Source: Fictibacillus nanhaiensis
Lineage (GTDB): Bacteria; Bacillota; Bacilli; Bacillales; Fictibacillaceae
Direction of reading: 5' to 3'
NCBI RefSeq assembly: GCF_019801215.1
Contig: NZ_JAHVJO010000007.1
Location: forward strand, 1-59,909
DNA length: 59,909 bases
This document shows positions 53,063-59,909 of the stretch, piece by piece. Each line of letters begins with the position of its first letter. Position 1 is the stretch's first letter. A program made the position numbers and the translations under genes. The notes under the pieces were generated by a model that saw only the letters and a list, made by a program, of their open reading frames with translations, had not been told where the DNA came from and did not search any database.

Positions 53063-54436
53063 TTACCCTCCTAACGCTGCTTGTAATGCCTCATAAACGG
53101 TAGATACACCTACGACCTTAATTCCTTTAGGCACAGTCCATCCACCTATGTTCTTATCAGGTATAATTGCACGCGTAAATCCTAGCTTTGCTGCTTCATG
53201 TATGCGTTGTTCAATTCGCGAAACTCGTCGTACTTCTCCAGTTAATCCGATTTCCCCTATCATAACATCTGTGGGCTTTGTAGGTGCATCTCTAAAGCTT
53301 GAAGCGATACTTACCGCAACAGCCAAATCAATCGCCGGTTCATCCAGTCTTACTCCGCCTGCCACATTCAAATATGCATCTTGATTCTGAAGCAGCAGTC
53401 CTACTCTTTTTTCCAATACAGCCATCAATAAAGAGACGCGGCTATGATCTATACCTGTTGCCATTCTTCTAGGGTTCCCAAAACTTGTTGGTGAGATGAG
53501 CGCCTGAAGTTCAACAAGCATTGGGCGGGTACCTTCAAGTGAAGCTACAACCGTTGAGCCCGCTGCCCCTTTTGATCGCTCTTCTAGAAATATTTCAGAA
53601 GGATTCAATACTTCTTCAAGTCCTTCTTCCTTCATTTCAAATACACCAATTTCATTTGTTGAGCCAAATCGGTTTTTTACCGCTCTTAAGATTCGAAAAG
53701 TATGATGTCTTTCGCCTTCAAAATACAATACGGCATCCACCATATGCTCTAAGAGACGAGGACCTGCTATATTTCCTTCTTTTGTAACATGTCCAACGAT
53801 AAAAATAGCAATTCCTTTTGTTTTGGCCATCCGCATTAAATGGGAGGTACATTCTCTAACTTGGGAGACACTTCCTGGTGCCGATGTCACTTCTGACCGG
53901 TATACGGTTTGTATGGAGTCAATGATCATGACAGATGGCATTACGTCACTCATCGCCTGTTCGATCAGTTCCATATCCGTTTCTGCTAAAACAAATAAAT
54001 CTTTTGCTGCAATATCAAGTCTGTCCGCTCTTAACTTTGTTTGCTTTACAGATTCCTCACCAGATATGTAGAGAACACGTTCCCCTTTTTGAGCGAGTTG
54101 GGCCGAAGTTTGCAGGAGAAGGGTTGATTTTCCGATTCCCGGATCCCCTCCAACTAAAACTAAAGAGCCTGGAACGATTCCCCCGCCTAATACACGGTTA
54201 AACTCTTGATAGTTTGTAGGAATTCGAGGTTCCTGCTCACTTTTTATTTCTACGATCGACTGTGGTCTTTGCTTGAGGTTCGAATCTCCAGAGCTTAGTC
54301 CTCTCACACTTTTTTCAGGACGGATCGTCTCTTCTACCATCGTATTCCACGCCTGGCAACCCGGACATTTCCCCATCCATTTTGGAGATTCATAGCCGCA
54401 ATCCTGGCAAAGAAAGATTGATTTTACTTTCGCCAT
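53063..54436 (-). CDS. radA: DNA repair protein RadA (Sms)
   Basis: 457 residues from ATG at 54436 ([17 protein letters not shown]). C4 zinc ribbon Cys10, Cys13, Cys24, Cys27; Walker [13 protein letters not shown] (about 88-99); [13 protein letters not shown] motif; C-terminal Lon-like domain. It promotes branch migration of recombination intermediates. A weak extended -10 (TGTTATGAT) lies about 125 nt upstream. It follows the clpC terminator. Confidence 0.97.
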   Translation of the reverse strand: MAKVKSIFLCQDCGYESPKWMGKCPGCQAWNTMVEETIRPEKSVRGLSSGDSNLKQRPQSIVEIKSEQEPRIPTNYQEFNRVLGGGIVPGSLVLVGGDPGIGKSTLLLQTSAQLAQKGERVLYISGEESVKQTKLRADRLDIAAKDLFVLAETDMELIEQAMSDVMPSVMIIDSIQTVYRSEVTSAPGSVSQVRECTSHLMRMAKTKGIAIFIVGHVTKEGNIAGPRLLEHMVDAVLYFEGERHHTFRILRAVKNRFGSTNEIGVFEMKEEGLEEVLNPSEIFLEERSKGAAGSTVVASLEGTRPMLVELQALISPTSFGNPRRMATGIDHSRVSLLMAVLEKRVGLLLQNQDAYLNVAGGVRLDEPAIDLAVAVSIASSFRDAPTKPTDVMIGEIGLTGEVRRVSRIEQRIHEAAKLGFTRAIIPDKNIGGWTVPKGIKVVGVSTVYEALQAALGG

Positions 54437-54624
54437 CAAAAAAACTCCTCTTCCTAACTTCACACCATAAAACACGCTTTTTTATACAATTTGAAGCTTT
54501 TATATATACAACCATTAAATGATAAAAATAAAAATAGTTATTCACTCATATCATAACATAAAACCTAACAACTCTTTCCATTTGCGCTCTGCAAAAAAAG
54601 GCGAAACGTAAGAATTATTTCGAC

Positions 54625-54660
54625 AAAAACCCGGAGGACATGACTGTCTTCCGGGTTTCA
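54625..54660 (-). terminator. Terminator after clpC
   Basis: Minus strand: AAACCCGGAAGAC, loop, GTCCTCCGGGTTTTTG. It lies 77 nt after the clpC stop, separating the heat-shock operon from radA. Confidence 0.88.
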
Positions 54661-54736
54661 TTTGTATCTTTTATTCATATTAAGCATCATCTGTTATATC
54701 CTGTCGTTTCCGATGAGCTGTATTTGATGTTTTTCT

Positions 54737-57157
54737 TTATACCGTTTCTACTACAAAGTCATTCTCTTCCACATCAATCTTTACCGTCTGCCCTTTGTTG
54801 ATGTTCCCTTTTAGAAGTTCTTCAGATAAACGGTCTTCAATTTTCCGTTGAAGAGCTCTTCTTAACGGGCGAGCACCATAATCAGGATCATACCCTTCAT
54901 CCGTGATCTTCTCTAAAGCCGCTTGAGAAAGTTCGATTTCGATTCCTTGATCACTCAGACGCTTTTTCAAAGAGTCGGACATAAGTCTCACAATTTTTAA
55001 GAGGTGTTCTTTTTCGAGAGAATGGAACACGATGATCTCATCAATACGGTTTAAGAATTCTGGTCGGAACGCTCGCTTCAATTCATCCATTACTTTGGAT
55101 TTCATATCGTTGTATTTTTGACCTTCGTTGTGGACCGCAAATCCGAGTGAGCGATTACGTTTTAACGTGCTCGCACCTACGTTTGAAGTCATGATGACTA
55201 CCGTGTTTCGGAAATCGACTGTACGACCTTTTGAATCTGTAAGTCGGCCATCTTCAAGCACTTGAAGTAAAATGTTGAATACTTCAGGATGTGCTTTCTC
55301 GATCTCGTCAAGCAAGATAACAGAATATGGCTTTCTTCTTACTTTCTCCGTTAGCTGACCGCCTTCTTCATGTCCGACATATCCTGGAGGTGAACCAACA
55401 AGTCGAGATGTAGTATGTTTCTCCATATATTCAGACATGTCGATTCGGATAATCGCATCTTCATCCCCGAACAGCGTTTCAGCTACAGCGCGAGCAAGCT
55501 CTGTTTTACCTACACCCGTCGGCCCTAAGAAGATGAAGGAGCCGATCGGACGTTTCGGATCTTTTAATCCGGCACGCGCTCGTCGAATCGCTTTTGAGAT
55601 AGCCGTTACCGCTTCAGATTGACCGATTACCCGATCATGCAGAATTTCTTCCATCTTGAGCAATCGTTCTGTTTCTTCTTCAGCAAGCTTTGAAACGGGA
55701 ACTCCTGTCCATGAAGATACAACTTGTGCGATATCTTCCGGTGTTACTTCAGTGTTTTCTTTTCCTTGCTTCTCTTTCCAAACGTCTTTTGTTTTTTCTA
55801 GCTCTTCTCGTAAACGCTGTTCAGAATCGCGAAGTGAAGCTGCTTTTTCAAATTCCTGACTTTGAACAGCTGCATCCTTCTCCTTGCGAACTTCTTCAAG
55901 CTTCTGCTCGAGCTCTTTTAAATTCGGTGGTGCCGTATAAGAGCGAAGACGCACTTTAGATGCTGCTTCATCAATGAGATCGATCGCTTTATCCGGTAAG
56001 AAACGATCTGAGATGTATCGGTCAGATAATTGAACGGACGCTTCAATCGCATCATCAGTAATCGTTACACGATGATGGGCTTCATATCGGTCACGAAGTC
56101 CTTGAAGAATCTGGATACTCTCATCCTTCGTCGGCTCATTAACCGTAATCGGCTGGAATCGGCGTTCGAGTGCAGCGTCTTTTTCAATATATTTTCTATA
56201 CTCATCAAGTGTCGTAGCACCAATACACTGTAGTTCGCCACGGGCAAGTGCTGGTTTTAAAATATTTGATGCATCAATCGCACCTTCTGCTCCACCCGCA
56301 CCAATCAATGTGTGAAGTTCATCAATGAAAAGAATAATGTTCCCAGCTTGTCGGATCTCATCCATTACCTTTTTCAGACGATCCTCAAATTCACCTCTAT
56401 ATTTTGTACCCGCTACAACCGTACCCATATCTAATGTCATTACTCGCTTGTCGCGAAGTGTTTCCGGAACTTCATTATTTATAATCTGCTGTGCAAGTCC
56501 TTCCGCAATGGCTGTCTTACCTACACCAGGCTCCCCGATTAACACAGGATTATTTTTAGTACGGCGGCTCAAGACCTCAATGACACGCTGAATTTCCTTT
56601 GCACGACCGATAACCGGATCTAGTGTACCATCACGTGCAATCGCCGTTAAATCTCTCGCTAAGCTATCTAATGTAGGCGTATTCGCACTAGCAGAAGATC
56701 CTCTATGGCTGGAAGAAGATTCATTGCTTCCTAGCAGTTGAAGTACTTGCTGACGCGCTTTGTTTAAGCTGACACCAAGATTGTTCAAAACTCGGGCTGC
56801 AACGCCTTCACCTTCACGAATCAACCCTAATAAAATATGTTCCGTCCCCACATAGGAATGTCCTAGTTTACGAGCTTCGTCCATCGAAAGCTCAATTACC
56901 TTTTTAGCACGTGGTGTATAATGAATCGTCTGAACAGCTTCCTGTCCACGACCAATCAGCGTTTCTACTTCTTTTTGAATCTTGTCAGGACCTAAGCCAA
57001 GTACTTGCAAGGCCTTTGCAGCAATACCCTCGCCTTCCCTGATCAATCCTAACAAAATATGTTCTGTTCCAACATTGTTATGACCCAATCGGATTGCTTC
57101 CTCTTGTGCTAATGCCAATACTTTTTGAGCTCGCTCTGTAAAACGGCCAAACATCAT
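54737..57157 (-). CDS. clpC: ClpC, AAA+ ATPase unfoldase of ClpCP protease
   Basis: 806 residues from ATG at 57157 ([13 protein letters not shown]); an in-frame GTG three codons upstream touches the AAGGAG site. Duplicated N-domain (5-75, 80-145), Walker A GEPGVGKT (208-215), coiled-coil M-domain (about 410-470), second AAA module with GPTGVGKTE and the [17 protein letters not shown] segment. It degrades misfolded proteins and regulators, with McsB-arginine phosphorylation as a tag. It follows mcsB by 14 nt and is repressed by CtsR. Confidence 0.98.
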   Translation of the reverse strand: MMFGRFTERAQKVLALAQEEAIRLGHNNVGTEHILLGLIREGEGIAAKALQVLGLGPDKIQKEVETLIGRGQEAVQTIHYTPRAKKVIELSMDEARKLGHSYVGTEHILLGLIREGEGVAARVLNNLGVSLNKARQQVLQLLGSNESSSSHRGSSASANTPTLDSLARDLTAIARDGTLDPVIGRAKEIQRVIEVLSRRTKNNPVLIGEPGVGKTAIAEGLAQQIINNEVPETLRDKRVMTLDMGTVVAGTKYRGEFEDRLKKVMDEIRQAGNIILFIDELHTLIGAGGAEGAIDASNILKPALARGELQCIGATTLDEYRKYIEKDAALERRFQPITVNEPTKDESIQILQGLRDRYEAHHRVTITDDAIEASVQLSDRYISDRFLPDKAIDLIDEAASKVRLRSYTAPPNLKELEQKLEEVRKEKDAAVQSQEFEKAASLRDSEQRLREELEKTKDVWKEKQGKENTEVTPEDIAQVVSSWTGVPVSKLAEEETERLLKMEEILHDRVIGQSEAVTAISKAIRRARAGLKDPKRPIGSFIFLGPTGVGKTELARAVAETLFGDEDAIIRIDMSEYMEKHTTSRLVGSPPGYVGHEEGGQLTEKVRRKPYSVILLDEIEKAHPEVFNILLQVLEDGRLTDSKGRTVDFRNTVVIMTSNVGASTLKRNRSLGFAVHNEGQKYNDMKSKVMDELKRAFRPEFLNRIDEIIVFHSLEKEHLLKIVRLMSDSLKKRLSDQGIEIELSQAALEKITDEGYDPDYGARPLRRALQRKIEDRLSEELLKGNINKGQTVKIDVEENDFVVETV

Positions 57158-57171
57158 ACTCTTCACGCTCC

Positions 57172-58242
57172 TTATCGGTTTTCCAATTTTATTCTTTCTC
57201 TGATTAATGTGGCTCTTCTTATGTCACGTTCTTCTGGAGTTAGAACTTCACCTGCATATTGTTGAAGAAAACCTGGTTGTGTAAGTATCATAAGTTCATT
57301 TAGAATCATTTTAGATATTCCGTTTAAAATCTCTAAATCGATACCAAGCCGCACATCTGATAAGCATTTAGCAGCTTCCTTCGATTGGATAATCCGGCTG
57401 TTCTCCAATGTTCCTAATGAACGATATAACTTGTCTTCAAGCTGTAATTTCAAACCGTCCTGCAGCTGTTTTCTTGCCGCGCGTTCTTGCTGAATCACCT
57501 GCATAACAACACTTGCTAGGTCTTCCATAATATCCTCTTCTGACTTACCAAGTGTCATCTGATTTGAAATCTGAAATATATTACCTTGTGCTTCTGTTCC
57601 TTCCCCGTAAATCCCTCTCACAGCTAAACCAAGCTGGTTAATTGCAGGGATTATGCGGCTCATCTTTTTTGTAAGAACTAAAGCGGGCAAGTGCATCATA
57701 ACCGAAGCACGTAATCCTGTACCTACGTTTGTTGGACAGCTAGTTAAATACCCTCGTTTTTCATCGAATGCGTAATCCACATTTTTTTCAAAATAATCGT
57801 CGATCTCGTTTGCCTTATGAAGCACTTCTTCTAACTGAAACCCCGGTGCTAAACATTGAATTCGGATATGATCCTCTTCATTCAGCATGATGCTCACGGA
57901 CTCATCTTCATTCATTAATACCGCACCATATTTTGCTTGTTCCGCAAGATTTGGACTAATCAGGTGTTTCTCAACAAGTACCCGTTTTTCGATGGGTTTT
58001 AACTTTTCCATCATCAGTATTTCCAAATTTCCTGCTTCGGCTTCATTTTTTTCTTTTGCTAAAAATGCTTCAACCGTTTCAATCAGTTCATATGCCGATT
58101 CTTTTTGTGCAACAATGGGGAAAACAAACTGTTGGACATTTCTTGCAAGGCGGACACGGCTTGAAAGAACTATATCTGATTCTGGTCCTTCCCTTTTCAT
58201 CCAGGGACTGATCGCATCACTGATAAATCGTTCCAAAGACAT
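57172..58242 (-). CDS. mcsB: McsB, protein arginine kinase
   Basis: 356 residues, phosphagen-kinase fold: SSRVRLARN (27-35), NEED (121-124) and Cys169 in [13 protein letters not shown]. It phosphorylates arginines on CtsR and other proteins, marking them for ClpCP. It follows mcsA by 3 nt; McsA activates it. Confidence 0.97.
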   Translation of the reverse strand: MSLERFISDAISPWMKREGPESDIVLSSRVRLARNVQQFVFPIVAQKESAYELIETVEAFLAKEKNEAEAGNLEILMMEKLKPIEKRVLVEKHLISPNLAEQAKYGAVLMNEDESVSIMLNEEDHIRIQCLAPGFQLEEVLHKANEIDDYFEKNVDYAFDEKRGYLTSCPTNVGTGLRASVMMHLPALVLTKKMSRIIPAINQLGLAVRGIYGEGTEAQGNIFQISNQMTLGKSEEDIMEDLASVVMQVIQQERAARKQLQDGLKLQLEDKLYRSLGTLENSRIIQSKEAAKCLSDVRLGIDLEILNGISKMILNELMILTQPGFLQQYAGEVLTPEERDIRRATLIRERIKLENR

Positions 58243-58245
58243 CGC

Positions 58246-58779
58246 TTACGAATCCCTCCCTTGCTGCAAACGGTTCTCGATTCCTCTGATTTCATCCCTT
58301 GTTTCCGCAGCTTTTTCAAATTCCTCATTTAATATATACTGCTGCATAGCTTGCTTTAATTGCTGAAGCTGCTTTTTTTCTTGAATGCTGCTTCCTGCCC
58401 GTTTCGGAATCTTCCCTGCATGTAAGGTGTTGCCGCCATGAACTCGTTTAAAGATAGGGTTTAATTTCGAGTCAAAGGCTTTGTAGCAATGATCACATCC
58501 AAAACGGCCTATTTTGGCAAACTGGTAATAGCTCATCCCGCATTTTTCACATGCTAATGATGGTGGAATAAAGTTGGATGATGGAGTATTCGGAACATGT
58601 CCATCACCATGTAAAAGACCAGAAAGCAATTGGTGAATGGAAAATGAATTCGACCCCGGCAGGAATTCTCCTTTTTCTTTGGCACAATGTTCACAAATGT
58701 GAAATTCAGTTTTCTCCCCATTTATGATTTTTGTAAAATGCAATGACGCTTCCCGTTCATGGCACTCTTCACAATTCAT
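58246..58779 (-). CDS. mcsA: McsA, zinc-finger activator of McsB
   Basis: 177 residues. Two zinc modules, Cys3/Cys6/Cys29/Cys32 and Cys77/Cys80/Cys95/Cys98, followed by a C-terminal UVR-like coiled coil (YILNEEFEKAAETRDEIRGI). It stimulates McsB and helps regulate CtsR. ATG at 58779 follows AGGAGGG. Confidence 0.96.
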   Translation of the reverse strand: MNCEECHEREASLHFTKIINGEKTEFHICEHCAKEKGEFLPGSNSFSIHQLLSGLLHGDGHVPNTPSSNFIPPSLACEKCGMSYYQFAKIGRFGCDHCYKAFDSKLNPIFKRVHGGNTLHAGKIPKRAGSSIQEKKQLQQLKQAMQQYILNEEFEKAAETRDEIRGIENRLQQGRDS

Positions 58780-58815
58780 TCTGCTCCCTCCTTTTATATA
58801 GAATGAAAAAAAGGG

Positions 58816-59283
58816 CTATGTGGTTCGATATTTTAATGTTTTTATCATAGCTTTTAATAGTTCTGCGCGTAATTCATCTCTCTCTGGAAGATTAAGTTTT
58901 AGAATTGAACGATCCATAACACTTAGCATGAGCCTCGCTTCGCGTTCACGGATGATTTCTTCTTCCAAAAGTCTCTTAATTACATTTTCTGCGTTCCCCT
59001 GTGATATCCTTTCACCGATCAGAGTGGTTAAGTGATCGATGAGATGGGCAGAGCTTTCGGTACGGACTTTCATAATCCGGATATAACCGCCTCCACCTCT
59101 TTTACTTTCCACTACAAAACCTTTTTCAATCGTAAATCTCGTGTTGATTACATAATTTATTTGAGAAGGAACGCACTGAAACCTTTCAGCAATATCTGTC
59201 CGTTTTATCTCAATGGACAAATCATTGGTGCCTGAGAGAATTTGCTTTAAATAATTTTCAATCACGTCTGAAATATTCCTCAT
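58816..59283 (-). CDS. ctsR: CtsR, class III heat-shock repressor
   Basis: 155 residues. Winged HTH with the conserved glycine wing RGGGGY (62-67); the Arg62 equivalent is used in DNA binding and heat sensing. A C-terminal helical domain provides the dimer and the arginine-phosphorylation sites. It represses clp genes via direct repeats; one lies before its own gene. First gene of ctsR-mcsA-mcsB-clpC. Confidence 0.97.
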   Translation of the reverse strand: MRNISDVIENYLKQILSGTNDLSIEIKRTDIAERFQCVPSQINYVINTRFTIEKGFVVESKRGGGGYIRIMKVRTESSAHLIDHLTTLIGERISQGNAENVIKRLLEEEIIREREARLMLSVMDRSILKLNLPERDELRAELLKAMIKTLKYRTT

Positions 59284-59302
59284 TTCCCCTCCCCCTTCTG
59301 AC

Positions 59303-59319
59303 TTTGACTAACTTTGACT
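59303..59319 (-). promoter_or_regulatory. CtsR operator
   Basis: Minus strand: AGTCAAA-GTT-AGTCAAA, a perfect match to the CtsR heptad repeat (A/G)GTCAAA with a 3-bp spacer. It lies just downstream of the -10 box, about 20 nt before ctsR, so CtsR would block its own operon. Confidence 0.92.
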
Positions 59320-59327
59320 ATATTGTT

Positions 59328-59357
59328 ATTATAGCCTGCTTTTTGACGAAAATGCAA
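59328..59357 (-). promoter_or_regulatory. Sigma-A promoter of the ctsR operon
   Basis: -35 TTGCAT (59352-59357), 18-nt spacer, -10 TATAAT (59328-59333). Confidence 0.75.
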
Positions 59358-59410
59358 ATCTCTATGTCCCCATTATTACCCCCTATCCAGTTCTTTAACC
59401 TGTATGATCC

Positions 59411-59635
59411 TGTCGAAAAGATGGTGCTTTTGGAGGTTTGTTTGGAAATAAAAAGAAGCCGGATTTTGTGCAGTTCTTATCCTTTTTGATGGGTCTTTGT
59501 GGGGAGTTTGTCGAAAAGATTTTTGTATCGGTTATCATGAGGAAGCGTTTTTGTCGAAAAGCCTTTAAAGTTGATTTGAGGGCCTAGAAACGTATTTGAA
59601 GGCCTTTAACTTATCGTTTAGGGCTTTTGTTCTCC
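59411..59635. repeat. Diverged short-period repeat region upstream of ctsR
   Basis: TGTCGAAAAG occurs three times (59411, 59509, 59552). From about 59560 a set of imperfect units with cores AGCCTTTAAAG, GGCCTAGAAACG, GGCCTTTAACTT and GGGCTTTTGTT is spaced 20-21 bp. The period resembles the two LNPKVFA arrays, but the sequence differs and the frame is not preserved. No gene is present from 59358 to 59690. Confidence 0.5.
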
Positions 59636-59687
59636 CATCGAATGAGGTAACCATGCTGATTACGCTGCTTTCACCTTGTAAAATACA

Positions 59688-59722
59688 AAAAAGAAGATGG
59701 TTTTGGCCATCTTCTTCATTTT
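59688..59722 (-). terminator. Second terminator downstream of the rRNA operon
   Basis: Minus strand: GAAGATGGCC, AAA, ACCATCTTCTTTTTTG. The plus strand also has a T-run, so it could be bidirectional. Nearly the same stem as the terminator at 59754-59790. Confidence 0.85.
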
Positions 59723-59753
59723 TTCTTTTATATCTCATTGATTCTTTTAAAAC

Positions 59754-59790
59754 ACAAAAAAAGAAGATGGATATTCATCCATCTTCCTCA
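59754..59790 (-). terminator. First terminator of the rRNA operon
   Basis: Minus strand: GAAGATGGAT, GAAT, ATCCATCTTCTTTTTTT, just beyond 5S rRNA. A near-copy follows at 59688-59722, so the rRNA operon has tandem terminators. Confidence 0.9.
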
Positions 59791-59792
59791 TT

Positions 59793-59908
59793 GCTCAGCG
59801 ACGTCCTACTCTAACAGGGGGAGACCCCCAACTACCATCGGCGCTGAAGAGCTTAACTTCCGTGTTCGGTATGGGAACGGGTGTGACCTCTTCGCCATCA
59901 TCACTGAA
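59793..59908 (-). rRNA. rrf: 5S ribosomal RNA
   Basis: Minus strand contains GCGAAGAGGTCACACCCG, CCGAACACGGAAGTTAAGC and CGCCGATGGTAGTTGGGGG, the 5S core. The terminal helix pairs TCAGTG (59907 inward) with CGCTGA near 59796. The gene is essentially complete, but one or two 5' bases may lie beyond the window. No tRNA genes lie between it and ctsR. Confidence 0.95.
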
Positions 59909-59909
59909 C

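Noticed and set aside
57887-58366. 159-codon plus-strand frame over mcsB/mcsA
   Set aside because: Antisense shadow of two conserved genes with intact motifs.
59284-59790. tRNA genes between 5S rRNA and ctsR
   Set aside because: No sequence with a T-loop GTTCRA plus cloverleaf was found; only terminators and short repeats.

Overview
This window comes from the chromosome of a low-GC, endospore-forming member of the Bacillaceae. It is the classic ribosomal-protein/RNA-polymerase super-cluster, laid out as in Bacillus subtilis from the rRNA operon before ctsR to the rRNA operon after pdaB, but presented in reverse complement, so nearly all genes are on the minus strand and transcription runs from high to low coordinates. 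The 5' part of the 16S gene and the interspersed repeats suggest a Fictibacillus-like organism; that genus call is tentative and rests on memory, not on a search.

In transcription order the layout is: end of one rRNA operon (5S, 59.8 kb) with two terminators; the CtsR-controlled heat-shock operon ctsR-mcsA-mcsB-clpC, then radA-disA-yacL; the isoprenoid genes ispD-ispF; gltX; a cysteine T-box followed by cysE-cysS-mrnC-rlmB-rae1(yacP); sigH; rpmG-secE-nusG; rplK-rplA; the L10 leader with rplJ-rplL; a 16S-methyltransferase-like gene (ybxB); rpoB-rpoC; the str operon (rplGB-rpsL-rpsG-fusA-tufA); the S10-spc-alpha cluster from rpsJ to rplQ with secY, adk, map, infA and rpoA inside it; the energy-coupling-factor module ecfA1-ecfA2-ecfT with truA; the L13 leader with rplM-rpsI; ybaK-cwlD; salA; and the sporulation/germination genes gerD, kbaA and pdaB. 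The left edge is the promoter region and start of a second rRNA operon.

Functionally the window is translation and transcription machinery combined with protein quality control (CtsR/McsB/ClpC), DNA-integrity and c-di-AMP signalling (RadA, DisA), and a sporulation-related tail (SigH, KbaA, GerD, CwlD, PdaB, SalA). I saw no broken core gene, phage, plasmid, CRISPR array or defence island. Regulation visible in sequence includes several sigma-A promoters, a CtsR operator, a Cys T-box, the L10 and L13 leaders and intrinsic terminators at most operon ends.

The unusual material is in the gaps between operons. (1) Two arrays have an exact 21-bp period; both stay open in one frame and would encode a heptapeptide of the form LNP(K/R)V(F/L)x. 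They lie where B. subtilis carries ybaJ and ybaC. A third, diverged array with a 20-21 bp period lies upstream of ctsR. (2) A family of palindrome-ended interspersed elements occurs at three operon junctions. One copy is interrupted by a different hairpin element flanked by a 5-bp duplication, which is a clear nested insertion. (3) There are several unexplained palindromes and hairpins at promoters or leaders (pdaB, rplJ, rpsL, rpoA).
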